DNA from: an uncultured Desulfatiglans sp.
GTDB taxonomy: Bacteria; Desulfobacterota; DSM-4660; Desulfatiglandales; Desulfatiglandaceae
Length of the DNA: 64,000 nt
Direction of reading: 5' to 3'
NCBI GenBank assembly: GCA_900498135.1
Contig: LR026961.1
Coordinates: 2,928,714 to 2,992,713, forward strand
Shown here: piece by piece, positions 9,188-17,787 of the stretch
Layout of the letters: each line of letters starts with the position of its first letter
How positions within the stretch are numbered: position 1 is the first letter of the stretch
Position numbers and translations under genes: made by a program
The notes under the pieces: generated by a model
What the model was told of the DNA's origin: nothing
Databases searched by the model: none
What the model saw: the letters and a program-made list of their open reading frames with translations, nothing else

Positions 9188-10657
9188 TCACATGCGCTGA
9201 CTCAGAATTTCGCTCTTGATCAGCACCGTGATGAAGCGGTTGTCTCTGAAGACGAAGACGTTCTGATCATCCAGGTCCTTTTGTCTGATTTTTTTCAATA
9301 AATCCGTAGCATAAGCCTTCTGGCCGCGTTCGAAGTTTGTAACGACGACCCAGGAGACCTTCTTCAGGTCATCCTCGAAGTTCTCCCGTTCAGGAAAATC
9401 GATGACATTACGGTTTGCGTACCAGCAGATCTGAGGCGCGTTGGGCCCCATGACGAGATCCGACCGGGAGCTGACGGCCTGCAACCGCTCCATCGCCTGG
9501 GTGAATGAGGGGTAGCCCAGCGCAACGGTGCTTTTTATGGTGGGGATGGTTGCACGGTAATTCAGGATCAGGGTGAAAAGCAGGATTGCGCCGGCAAAGA
9601 CGGTGAACAAGGCTTTCGTTCTCCCTGGCTGCTTTAGAAGAAGCGCGAGACGATGGCGCACTTCCCGGAGGCCAAGGGCCGCGGGGATTCCCACAAGAGG
9701 CAGCATGCCGGTGATGAGGCGCGGTTCTTTGTACCGGAAGGCGGTGAACCATAGGAGGAAAAAAAGGATCGTAACGACCGCATGCAGCCCCAGTCCGCTT
9801 TTTTCACGGTAGATGCAGAGGAGACCTGGAAGGGCCAGCAAAAGAATGGGCCATGAAATCATTTCGGGCAGAGCGGCCGGATAAAACCACCAGGGCATAG
9901 TAGTCCCGGGCAGGTATGCGCTCAATTGTCCCGATGCGATCTGAAATCCCACGAGAGCGTTACCGAAAGTGACCTGCTGGCGCAGGAGCCACGGTAGGAT
10001 GAGGATTATCCCGGCAAAGGGGCTGATGAAGAAATGCCTGTTCAGGATGTGCTCCCGGCCGGCCTTTTCAGGCGACAGCCATGCCAGGATGAGGAAGATA
10101 ATCACCAGGGGGCCGAACAAGAGGGCCGTATAGCGTGTGAGGAGGGCCAAGGCGAAGAAGATCCAACTCGCATAGAGCCAGGTTGTATGCCTGTAAAGCC
10201 CCAGGTAAAAGAAAAGGACGGCCCCTGCAAAAAAAAGCAGGAAAGGCATTTCCGAAAGGAAATAGGACGTGTGCTGCCAGAATGCCGGCATCATGCCGAG
10301 GAATGCTGCGGCGGCAAGGGCCGTCATCCGATCCGATGCCGCAGACGCGCCGATGTAGAGAATGAGGAGGGCGGCCAGTGCAAAGAAAAGGACGGCGATC
10401 TTGAGGACGGGATCTGCTGGATTCCCTGCCAGAAACGCCGCGGCGGCCCCCGCCAGTGGAAGGACGGGCGGGCGGAGAGGGTTGGGTTGCCCGCAGATCG
10501 AAAAGCCTTCCCCGTTCAGCACAGATCTGCTGATGGAGGCGTATTCGGCTTCATCCCACATGAACATGCCGTGGGAATTCAGGGAGGCCGAATAAAGCCC
10601 GCCAAAAACGAGAAGCACCAGGATGATGGGGCCGTGTTTTTTAAGAAAAGCGGTCAT
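9188..10657 (-). CDS. Glycosyltransferase family 39-like membrane protein (ArnT/PMT type)
   Basis: A 489-residue integral membrane protein with 10-12 predicted helices. The first periplasmic loop carries MWDEAEYASISRSVL, the acidic motif that in GT-C transferases (PMT, ArnT) binds metal and the lipid-phosphate sugar donor. RYKEPRLITGMLPL resembles the later conserved loop. A soluble domain follows after about residue 390. The start at 10657 (MTAFLKKHG) was preferred because it overlaps the preceding gene by only 17 bases; the frame is open further upstream. Directly upstream lies a polyprenyl-phosphate sugar synthase-like GT2, the classic partner that makes the lipid-linked sugar this enzyme would use. 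The acceptor, whether lipid A, protein or glycan, is not indicated. Confidence 0.85.
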   Translation of the reverse strand: MTAFLKKHGPIILVLLVFGGLYSASLNSHGMFMWDEAEYASISRSVLNGEGFSICGQPNPLRPPVLPLAGAAAAFLAGNPADPVLKIAVLFFALAALLILYIGASAASDRMTALAAAAFLGMMPAFWQHTSYFLSEMPFLLFFAGAVLFFYLGLYRHTTWLYASWIFFALALLTRYTALLFGPLVIIFLILAWLSPEKAGREHILNRHFFISPFAGIILILPWLLRQQVTFGNALVGFQIASGQLSAYLPGTTMPWWFYPAALPEMISWPILLLALPGLLCIYREKSGLGLHAVVTILFFLLWFTAFRYKEPRLITGMLPLVGIPAALGLREVRHRLALLLKQPGRTKALFTVFAGAILLFTLILNYRATIPTIKSTVALGYPSFTQAMERLQAVSSRSDLVMGPNAPQICWYANRNVIDFPERENFEDDLKKVSWVVVTNFERGQKAYATDLLKKIRQKDLDDQNVFVFRDNRFITVLIKSEILSQRM

Positions 10658-11387
10658 TTTCTGTGGGTCGAGGTCCTTTTTGGCCGAATCCTTTCCCTGC
10701 CATGATTTCCAGCAGGAGCATGCGTCCAAGGCTCAGAAGGAGCGTTGAAGTGTTGGCGCTCTCCTTGTGCACCCCTTTGATCCTCATTTGCTCGGCGGTC
10801 CCGAATTCCTTGATTCGCATTCCGAGTTTGGCCGCCCGGATCGTGCTTTGGAGTTCGATCTCGTGGCGTTCCGCGTCAAGCTGCAACCGTATCAGGGAGG
10901 CGACCTTGAATCCCCTCAAGCCGTTGATGCAGTCACGCACCCCCGTCCGCCACAAAATCCGCACGATGAGGCTGCCCAGGATGCCCGCCGTCTTCCTCAA
11001 AAGGAAGGGATCGTCACTGTCATCGGTTTTTGAACCGGGAAGGAGATAGCGCCCCGCGACGACGAGATCGTTTCCCTCCCGCAAGTATTCCATTATCCGC
11101 GGCAGATCTGCAGGGTTTTCGTTTCCGTCGGTGCTGAAAAAGACCGCATATTCGGTTTCGACCAATCGCTCGGCCAGGATGAAGGCATTGCCGCGCCCGG
11201 GCTTTGGCTGAATGACACAGCGGATACCCCATTCCCGGTAAAGTTCCAGAGTTCCGTCCGTGGATCCAGCGTCGATCGCCAGCACCTGGTCGAAGATTTC
11301 AAACGGGATGTCCTTCAAGAGGGAGTCGAGGTTGTCCCGTTCGTTATAGGAGAGGAGAACGAGTGTTGCCGTGCGATCTTGCGCCAA
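10641..11387 (-). CDS. Family 2 glycosyltransferase (dolichyl/polyprenyl-phosphate sugar synthase type)
   Basis: A 248-residue cytoplasmic GT2. LVLLSYNERDNL opens the GT-A fold, AIDAGSTDGT binds the nucleotide, FFSTDGNENP replaces the usual DxD with a D-G-N motif, and INGLRGFKV matches the acceptor-side motif of DPM1-like enzymes. No membrane anchor is present. The TTG start at 11387 has GGAG five bases upstream. It overlaps the GT39-like gene, so the two form an operon that would move a sugar to a polyprenyl carrier and then onto a periplasmic acceptor. Which sugar is not visible. Confidence 0.87.
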   Translation of the reverse strand: MAQDRTATLVLLSYNERDNLDSLLKDIPFEIFDQVLAIDAGSTDGTLELYREWGIRCVIQPKPGRGNAFILAERLVETEYAVFFSTDGNENPADLPRIMEYLREGNDLVVAGRYLLPGSKTDDSDDPFLLRKTAGILGSLIVRILWRTGVRDCINGLRGFKVASLIRLQLDAERHEIELQSTIRAAKLGMRIKEFGTAEQMRIKGVHKESANTSTLLLSLGRMLLLEIMAGKGFGQKGPRPTENDRFS

Positions 11388-11454
11388 GAAGGCTCCTGAT
11401 TTCAGTGATGCCTGAGAAGGGGGTCCAAGAAATCACCACACAGACGGCGTTGGT

Positions 11455-11748
11455 TCATATACCGCAAAGATTTCGCAGAGAAGCTGTCAATCCGATCCGG
11501 ATCGCCTCTTCCCGAATTGGCTTCATAGGGGGATTGGTCGTCAAAACCAGGGTACGTTCCTTCCCTTCCGATGTCTTCGTCCAGAAACCCTGCACCTTGA
11601 CAAAACGATGATGTTTCAGCAGGACCGAAAGGAAATCGACCGATTCTGACATCAATGAGGTGATAAGGTCAATGGGGATCCAAATCAGGGAATGCTTTTT
11701 TGTTGGAAGCTGTTCCTTAGCGGCATCCATCCCTGTCTTTATGGGCAC
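11455..11748 (-). CDS. Small hypothetical protein downstream of vapC
   Basis: Up to 97 residues, starting with GTG at 11748 or ATG at 11730. It overlaps the end of the PIN-domain gene by ten bases at most. The composition (LIWIPIDLITSLMSESVDFL, later RTLVLTTNPPMKPIREEAIR) looks like a folded small protein, but no family is recognised. There is no strong ribosome binding site, so it would depend on coupling to the toxin gene. It could also be the end of a degraded gene. Confidence 0.4.
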   Translation of the reverse strand: MPIKTGMDAAKEQLPTKKHSLIWIPIDLITSLMSESVDFLSVLLKHHRFVKVQGFWTKTSEGKERTLVLTTNPPMKPIREEAIRIGLTASLRNLCGI

Positions 11749-12152
11749 GCCGGGCTGATCAGCCGGACCGAAGGGAAATAGGTGCGATATCTGGACACGT
11801 CCCTGGTGATCAGGTCGATATCGAGGACAGCCGCCTGGGATCCGATATAAAAATCAGGCAGAGGGGATGTGCTTGCTCCTCCACGCCGTCTGTAGGTCAG
11901 GAAGGCTTTTCCGGCGAGAAAAAGGGCCTCTTTGGGGATGTCGAGCATCTGAAGCCCCGCCTTGCCCAAGGCCGACTCCAGTTCCTCGATCCGCTCGAAA
12001 GCCATCGAAACTTCGCTGTAGATGATCGAATTGATATGGAGGATCGCTTCGGCGCTTCGCTCCGCCAAGGTAAATTCCGACCAATCCGCCCATTCGGGAT
12101 CGTCCAGAAAGAGGTCGAGGATGACGTTCGAGTCGACAAGCACGGCCTTCAT
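11739..12152 (-). CDS. vapC: PIN-domain ribonuclease toxin (VapC family)
   Basis: A 137-residue PIN domain, normal size for VapC. The metal-binding acidic residues are all visible: D7 in LVDSNVILD, E47 in YSEVSM, D100 in LPDFYIG and D118 in TRDVSRYRTYF. Family members cut tRNA or rRNA when not bound by antitoxin. The gene begins four bases inside the upstream AbrB-type antitoxin gene (12149-12152), the usual VapBC arrangement. It is likely regulated by the complex binding the palindrome upstream of the antitoxin. Confidence 0.92.
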   Translation of the reverse strand: MKAVLVDSNVILDLFLDDPEWADWSEFTLAERSAEAILHINSIIYSEVSMAFERIEELESALGKAGLQMLDIPKEALFLAGKAFLTYRRRGGASTSPLPDFYIGSQAAVLDIDLITRDVSRYRTYFPSVRLISPACP

Positions 12153-12376
12153 TCGTCCGACCTCGTCAGGGACATGATCTGATCGGTGGTCATCCTGACG
12201 GTCGCTGCGCCGCGCAAGGTCTTGAATCTCCGGGTGTAGGGCCTGCTCCCCTGCCGTTTCACGAGGTAGACGCGGCCGCCTTCCTCAACGAAATCGACTT
12301 CGGTGGACGGCGTTATGCCCAGTTTGTCGCGGATGTGCTCCGGGATGGTAACCTGGCCTTTTGTGGTGACTCTCAT
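12149..12376 (-). CDS. vapB: AbrB/MazE-type antitoxin (VapB family)
   Basis: A 75-residue protein. The first 45 residues form a SpoVT/AbrB swapped-hairpin DNA-binding domain (RVTTKGQVTIPEHIRDKLGI, then EVDFVEEGGRVYLV). The C-terminal tail (TVRMTTDQIMSLTR) is the expected toxin-wrapping part. The TTG/ATG choice is clear: ATG at 12376 with GGAGGCAC upstream on the minus strand. It should neutralise the PIN toxin encoded next and repress its own promoter through the palindrome at 12396-12419. Confidence 0.92.
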   Translation of the reverse strand: MRVTTKGQVTIPEHIRDKLGITPSTEVDFVEEGGRVYLVKRQGSRPYTRRFKTLRGAATVRMTTDQIMSLTRSDE

Positions 12377-12395
12377 GGTTGTGCCTCCGGTGGAT

Positions 12396-12437
12396 GGTAT
12401 TACTGTTCATAGTAATACCCTTTGCAGCGGATTGCAA
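12396..12437 (-). promoter_or_regulatory. vapBC promoter with palindromic operator
   Basis: GGTATTACT and AGTAATACC (12396-12404 and 12411-12419) are perfect nine-base arms around a six-base centre. On the minus strand a sigma-70-like promoter TTGCAA, 17 bases, TACTAT (-35 at 12432-12437, -10 at 12409-12414) places its -10 box within the palindrome. Binding of VapB or VapBC here would block transcription, the known autoregulation of the family. Confidence 0.7.
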
Positions 12438-12628
12438 TGGCCCAGTAAACGTTCATAGATGCCATTTTGGCTGAATTACGCCCGTCTTCAGGCATATTAA
12501 TCTTTGCCTTGACGGCCGATCGAGGTTAAAAGACAGGAAGATGAGCCGGTGGGAGAAGCCCCCGTCTGCCGTTTTTGGGGGTCGTTGCCGCGGACCACAA
12601 GGGACAATCGAATGGAAGGAGGGAGAGC

Positions 12629-14314
12629 TTGACAGCGAATCAGTGCATGGAGGGGTTGGCCCTATCGTCGGGGATCGGCATGGGGCCGGTGTTTAGGCTT
12701 CGGCATCTGATGTTCGAGGTCAGCGGCCGGAGACTTGAACCGGAAGAAGCGGCCTTGGAACTCGGTCGCCTCGAGGCGGCTTGCCGGGAGGTCGCGGCAG
12801 CGCTCCATGGGATGGAAGACGGTGCTGCAAGGGCGGCGCTCCTGGCCATGTTGGAGAGCCCGCTTTTCCACGGGAGCATCACGGATCGGATCCAATCCGG
12901 CCGACCGGCGGCGGACGCCGTTGTGCAGACCGTAAACGACCTCGCGGTCATCTTCGGCGAACTTCCGGACCCGGTCCTGCGCGCCAGGGCAGGGCAGGCC
13001 GAGGAGGTCGGGAGGCATCTTTTCCGGCGGCTTCACGGCCTTCCACTCCCCCTTTTCCGATCCGGCTCGCCGGTGGTCATCGTGACCGACGAGATGAGCG
13101 CCTTCGACGCCACCCGTCTCCAGCCGGGCCTTGTGGCGGGGGTCGTCTGCGAACGGGGCGGTGTCACAAGCCATCTGGCCATTATCATCAAGCAGATCGG
13201 GATACCGGCCGTCTCCGGAATCCAAGACGCCCTCGGGCGCTTCGAGGACGGGGAGATGTGCATCTGCGACGGCGAGAAGGGGGTGGTCTTGGCCGCTCCG
13301 GACGAAAATGCCCTCCAGGCTGCGCGGGGCCGTCTTGCCGGGATTTCTGCCGACCGGGCCGGCCTCGCGGCCCTGGCCGCCCGCCGCACCGCCACCCGCG
13401 ACGGCAAACCGATCGGGCTATGGGGCAACATCGCCGGTCCAGCCGACGTCCAGGCCATTCTCGATGCAGGGGGAACCGGGGTCGGCATGTTTCGCACCGA
13501 GTTTGTCTTCGTGGGAGACGAGGCGCCCTCGGAGGAGCGGCAGGCCTACATCTACGAGGACATCCTGAGCCGCGTGCCCGGCCCCGTGGTGATGCGGACT
13601 CTCGAAGCGGGCGGCGACAAGACCATCCCCTACCTTGCCGGTGAAGCGGAGGAAAACCCCAATCTGGGGTGGCAGGGCCTGCGCATGTGCCTCGATATCC
13701 CGGACCTCTTTCTGACTCAGCTGCGGGCCATGATCAGGGCTTCGCGGGCGGGGGAGTTGTGGATCATGTTCCCCTTCGTCTCGGCGCTCTGGGAACTGCG
13801 CGAATGCCGCAGGCTGGTCGCGGAAGCCGATGCGGCGGTGCGCCGGGACGGGGTCCGGCCCGGTGACTACAAAGTCGGCATTATGGTGGAGGTGCCCTCG
13901 GCGGCCGTGATGGCGAAGGAGTACCTGCGGGATTTCGACTTCTGCTCCATCGGCACCAACGATTTGACCCAGTTCACCCTGGCGGCCGACCGGATGAACC
14001 CCAAGGTCGCGCGCTGGTACGACCCCTTCCACCCGGCGGTGCTGCGCCTCATCGCCATGACGGCGCACGCCGCGGAGCGGGCCGGGAAACCCATCGGCAT
14101 GGCCGGGGATATGGCCAGCAATTCCCTGGCCATCCCCGTGCTGATTGGGCTCGGGTTCACTTCGCTCTCGGCCACGGCGCCGCGCATCCCGGAGGTGAAG
14201 AAAACGATCCTAACGGTTGACAGCGACGAGGCGAGGCACCTGGCCCGCTCCGTCCTCGCCCTGGAGGATGCCGATCAGGTGAAGGCCTGCCTGCGGCGGG
14301 AGGCCGACAAATAA
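12629..14314 (+). CDS. ptsI: PTS enzyme I-like phosphoenolpyruvate-protein phosphotransferase
   Basis: A 561-residue enzyme I, close to the family length. The TTG start at 12629 was chosen because GGAGGGAG lies just upstream. Order: N-terminal HPr-binding helices, phosphohistidine domain with GGVTSHLAI (H182), then the PEP-binding barrel with FRTEFVF, GGDKT, and FCSIGTNDLTQFTLAADR. Two differences from typical enzyme I are seen. The residue pair after the active-site loop reads IK where AR is usual. The late motif normally GMCGE reads GMAGDMASN, so the conserved cysteine that acts as proton donor is alanine. No HPr or enzyme II gene is nearby. It could be a regulatory PTS component or a PEP-utilising enzyme with altered chemistry. 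Confidence 0.85.
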   Translation: MTANQCMEGLALSSGIGMGPVFRLRHLMFEVSGRRLEPEEAALELGRLEAACREVAAALHGMEDGAARAALLAMLESPLFHGSITDRIQSGRPAADAVVQTVNDLAVIFGELPDPVLRARAGQAEEVGRHLFRRLHGLPLPLFRSGSPVVIVTDEMSAFDATRLQPGLVAGVVCERGGVTSHLAIIIKQIGIPAVSGIQDALGRFEDGEMCICDGEKGVVLAAPDENALQAARGRLAGISADRAGLAALAARRTATRDGKPIGLWGNIAGPADVQAILDAGGTGVGMFRTEFVFVGDEAPSEERQAYIYEDILSRVPGPVVMRTLEAGGDKTIPYLAGEAEENPNLGWQGLRMCLDIPDLFLTQLRAMIRASRAGELWIMFPFVSALWELRECRRLVAEADAAVRRDGVRPGDYKVGIMVEVPSAAVMAKEYLRDFDFCSIGTNDLTQFTLAADRMNPKVARWYDPFHPAVLRLIAMTAHAAERAGKPIGMAGDMASNSLAIPVLIGLGFTSLSATAPRIPEVKKTILTVDSDEARHLARSVLALEDADQVKACLRREADK

Positions 14315-14330
14315 GTCCGTGACGCTGCAT

Positions 14331-14354
14331 CGGGCGGTGCAGATGCACCGCCCG
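14331..14354 (+). terminator. Terminator-like perfect hairpin after the enzyme I gene
   Basis: CGGGCGGTGCA and TGCACCGCCCG form a perfect 11-base stem around a GA centre, starting 17 bases after the stop codon. No T-run follows, so it may instead protect the 3' end or act with Rho. Confidence 0.5.
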
Positions 14355-14738
14355 GGCAGTCAAGATGAAGGAGCATGCGAGGTCAGGGATGGCTTCTCAG
14401 CGCCGAGGCTGGCCTGGGAAGTCGACGGGTCTGACGAACCTGGCGAGGGACGGGGCAATAGTTCGAGCCACAACACCTCGCCTTTTATTCGTCAATCGAT
14501 ATTTTTCTTGCTGCACGGTTTACCCGGGCAGCGTGACGAGTGGCAACTATCCTGGCACTGAGGATCCATTTCGCAAGGTGTTTTTTTCGAACTCCACGAT
14601 CCTCGAGTTTATCGATATCGTTTCTATGGTTAAGATTGACGAAAGATTTCATGCATTTTGCGGGATAGGCAACACGTTTTAGCAATGTGACCGTTTGCCG
14701 CTTCTCTCTCACTTCCGTCCCTTTGGCCTGCCGATCGG
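14355..14738. other. Non-coding gap between convergent genes
   Basis: This 384-base stretch lies between the ends of the enzyme I gene and the large secreted-protein gene. I see no convincing gene, repeat or RNA in it. Base composition is lower in GC than the flanks from about 14470 on. Confidence 0.5.
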
Positions 14739-17357
14739 CTACTTTCTCCTGTCGTGGAGGAACTTGAGGATCTTCGCAGGACCGACCTTTGGCAACCAGA
14801 TGGGCTTGGGCACCGTCATTGGCGTCCCGAACTCGCTGTTCACAAAGGTCAGCGAGAAATGGGTGAGCCGGTTCAATTTGCAGACATACTCGTAATCCCC
14901 GCTGGAGTTGCTCCCGTTTCCATAGATGTTTGCGTAGACGTAGTATTTCACGCCTGGCTCCAGCGTGAAGGAAATCTGATCGTTCAGCTTCTTGCTGTAA
15001 TTCTGCGTGTTTCCATTATCCGACGCCTCGAAGCTGTCGTCGATGCGCTTGACGATCTTGTTGTGCGTGTCATCATAGATACCGATGTGGTACCCGATTT
15101 CAGCGTCATTGCTCCAGTTGTTTTCATGGTGGATATAGACGCTTCCCGTAATGTCGCCGGCGATGTTGAGGTAGGCCGTGGTCGACTCGGTTCCTTCGAA
15201 GGTAAAGGGATGGTACCATTCGACCTTCATGTCGATGCTGGAGCTGTCGTTCGTGTATTTGTTCTTACCATGTACATACAGGTAGAGACCCGTGTCGTAC
15301 AGGTTCTCGTCATGCCACCAGTTGACCGATCCACTATGGTCATTGTGGTAGTAGTTTCTTTTGAATGCGGAAGGGTCCATGATCGCTTCCTTGCCGCCGA
15401 TGCGGAACGGTGCCAGGAAGTACCCGTATGAGATCGTGCCGTTCGAGGCTTCCTGGTAGTCCTCCGTGTAGGTTTTTACGACGGCGTTGCCCAGTAGGGG
15501 ATAGGCGCCATCCCCGGTGTCATACTTGGCCAGATAGGTTCCGGGGTCGAAGGGTCCCAGGTCACCCTTGAGGAGGCTGTAGGTCGTTCCTTTCTTGAGG
15601 GTGCCGAGGGCGGGGTTGACCAACGTGCCCCAATAGTCGTAAGGCCTGCTTGGCATCTCCACGTCCACCAAGACGCCCGGCGTACCGACCCACTGGTCGG
15701 TATCCTCGTCGATGGGACGGACAGCGCCGATTTCCTTGATGTCGTGGATGAGGTTCTCCGTTCCGAAGACGCCCAATCTCAAACCGTAATGGTCTTCGCC
15801 CAGGGTCTGGGTGATGAAGAACGTGGCTCTCGCCAGGACGGCCTGTGCGTTCTCGGCCAGGAAATTTTTTTCCCAGTAAAGCCCGCAATTGTTGGCGACC
15901 AGCTTCAGGACGTTTTGAAGGAACCGGTCGGTCTGCTCCCGGATCATGGGCTGGAAGGTTCCTGTCAGGTAGCTGGAGGCGGGTGTCACCTCGTCCTGCC
16001 CGAATCCGTTCACGGGGGATGTGCCATTGGAACTGGACTGATAGTTCAAGGCCTCCACGACGATGTTGGCGCCTTTGAACTGGTAGAACAGCAGCACCGC
16101 GAAATACTGCTCCAGGGTCTGGTAATAGCGCAGGAGGTCATCGGGGCTGATCGGTCCCTGGAGAAGGAAGTTCTTCGTCCAGAGGTCGAGGAGACCGTCG
16201 GTGTTTCCCACGTCCGGGATGATGGCATCGTGGATCTTCTGTACCTGCGACTCGATGTCCCAGGCCCCGTTGACGTTGTCCACGAATCTCTCTATGTCGG
16301 CCCGGGTGGTGGGGTTGGAATCGGCGGACGTGCAGTTTGCATACCACTTCAGCGTGTTCGTGTCCCCCCGGCTGTCCGGGTCCTCCGGGCCGTAATGGGT
16401 CTTGATCAGGGTGATGGCATCCTGGGCGCTCAGCCCTTCGATATAGGTCTCCACCTCGTTGGTGTCCATGGCGAGGTCATGTGCCAGGTTCGTCAAGGCG
16501 GTGATGATATTCTGCAGGGTGCTCAAAATTCCTCTGAGGTCCTTTTCCATGTTTCCAAGCCGGCTGTCTATATCATTCCCGCCGATATTGAGCAGCCCCA
16601 GGATCCAGCCGGTGCCTTCGCCGCCGAGTTTCGAGATGGCACCCTTCAGCAATGCTGCCATGACCTCCTTGAAATACGACGAACCGACGGAATCCGGATC
16701 AAAGAAGCACCGGATCCCGCCGGCCTCGAGTTCTCGCAGGAGCTGCTCTATGAAGGGTTCCATGCCCTGCACGGCCTCCGCTTCCTTCATGAAGGCGTAG
16801 TGGGAAAAATAGTAGCAGTACCACTCGCTGCTGTAGATGATCTCGTCCAGGCCGATGGTTTCGGGAATGGACAAAAACGCCCTCACAGCATCCTTTGCCT
16901 CCCCATAAGGTATATCTGGATGTTCGGCCAGGTAGGCGGCGAGCAGGCTCGTGATGGCATTGACCTTGTATTCCTTCCCGGGGTCGAACAGATGGACGTA
17001 CCGGGTCAGTTCGTGCTCGAAGGGTCTGCCGAGCATTTCCCCCTTGGAGATGACCAGCGTGAACGATTCGGGCAGGGGCAAGGCGATCGAAAAAGAGCCG
17101 TTTTCACCGGTGGCGGCATCGATGCGATGGAGGAGAAATCCGTGCCGGTCGTACACCTCGATCGTGCCCCCGGAGACAGGGTCGTCCAGAAAAGCGCTTC
17201 CTTCCAGCAGCCGCGCTTCCTGCATGTAGAGTTCGTCCTTGACGTCGTCCAGCCAGCCCGCTGCCGCGGGGGACGAAGACAGGACCAGGAAAGGGATCAT
17301 CGACAGGAGGACCACCAAACGACCAACATGAACCAGAAATCTTTTCTCGATCTGCAT
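14739..17357 (-). CDS. Large secreted protein of unknown function
   Basis: An 872-residue protein with a clear Sec signal peptide (LVVLLSMIPFLVLSSSPAAA, cleavage near AAA-GW). The start at 17357 has AAGGAGGCTGAAC in front. Residues 40-100 look like an extracellular beta domain (carboxypeptidase regulatory-like: GGTIEVYDRHGFLLHRID, ENGSFSIALP). A helical and coiled-coil region follows near 250-310 (MEKDLRGILSTLQNI). The C-terminal 200 residues are rich in Tyr, Asn, Gly and Ser with alternating beta pattern (FTLEPGVKYYVYANIYG), resembling a pre-peptidase C-terminal-like or jelly-roll domain. I cannot name the family. An outer-membrane barrel gene lies upstream in the same direction, but 430 bases apart. 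Confidence 0.8.
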   Translation of the reverse strand: MQIEKRFLVHVGRLVVLLSMIPFLVLSSSPAAAGWLDDVKDELYMQEARLLEGSAFLDDPVSGGTIEVYDRHGFLLHRIDAATGENGSFSIALPLPESFTLVISKGEMLGRPFEHELTRYVHLFDPGKEYKVNAITSLLAAYLAEHPDIPYGEAKDAVRAFLSIPETIGLDEIIYSSEWYCYYFSHYAFMKEAEAVQGMEPFIEQLLRELEAGGIRCFFDPDSVGSSYFKEVMAALLKGAISKLGGEGTGWILGLLNIGGNDIDSRLGNMEKDLRGILSTLQNIITALTNLAHDLAMDTNEVETYIEGLSAQDAITLIKTHYGPEDPDSRGDTNTLKWYANCTSADSNPTTRADIERFVDNVNGAWDIESQVQKIHDAIIPDVGNTDGLLDLWTKNFLLQGPISPDDLLRYYQTLEQYFAVLLFYQFKGANIVVEALNYQSSSNGTSPVNGFGQDEVTPASSYLTGTFQPMIREQTDRFLQNVLKLVANNCGLYWEKNFLAENAQAVLARATFFITQTLGEDHYGLRLGVFGTENLIHDIKEIGAVRPIDEDTDQWVGTPGVLVDVEMPSRPYDYWGTLVNPALGTLKKGTTYSLLKGDLGPFDPGTYLAKYDTGDGAYPLLGNAVVKTYTEDYQEASNGTISYGYFLAPFRIGGKEAIMDPSAFKRNYYHNDHSGSVNWWHDENLYDTGLYLYVHGKNKYTNDSSSIDMKVEWYHPFTFEGTESTTAYLNIAGDITGSVYIHHENNWSNDAEIGYHIGIYDDTHNKIVKRIDDSFEASDNGNTQNYSKKLNDQISFTLEPGVKYYVYANIYGNGSNSSGDYEYVCKLNRLTHFSLTFVNSEFGTPMTVPKPIWLPKVGPAKILKFLHDRRK

Positions 17358-17653
17358 GTTCAGCCTCCTTCTGGATGCGCGTCCGGGGCCCAACCGCACC
17401 ACCGAACCGGTTTAAGGATGTTTGATTTGACCGGCGTTCGTCTCGGCCCGGGCCTCACGGAGCGTGCCGAGACAGCGGCTGGTTACACGCTGAGGTGCCA
17501 GAGCGGACCTTCCACCCGCTGCTAACAAGCTGTCGATGACTTGGATCTGCCGCGTTTCGTTTACCCCTCGTCTCTGCGGCGTAATATTGGTGGATCATCC
17601 TGAGATAAGGCTTTAAAACGAAATCATTTCCAGGCCGTCAATGATTATTTTTG

Positions 17654-17735
17654 GATAAGACTAAGGAAATAAAGCGGTTGCGCAGAGACGAGCAGGCGGC
17701 CGCCGCACAAGCAAGCGCACAGATTGGCGCCGCCC
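17654..17735 (+). repeat. Dispersed hairpin repeat, copy 2
   Basis: Lies in the 430-base gap upstream of the large secreted-protein gene. It reads CTAAGGAAATAAAGCGGTTGC, a diverged palindrome centre GCAGGCGGCCGCCGC, then CACAAGCAAGCGCACAGATTG, aligning along its length with the copies at 19.2 and 41.3 kb. The rest of the gap (17358-17653) shows no gene. Confidence 0.65.
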
Positions 17736-17787
17736 ATCAGCCGCATGAGTCGGTGCGGCATGCGTGCCTTGCCCCCCTGTCTATGAC

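Noticed and set aside
15744-17525. 593-codon plus-strand frame opposite the large secreted-protein gene
   Set aside because: The opposite frame has a signal peptide and a strong ribosome binding site. This frame shows low-complexity, shadow-type composition rich in His, Arg, Gly and Val.
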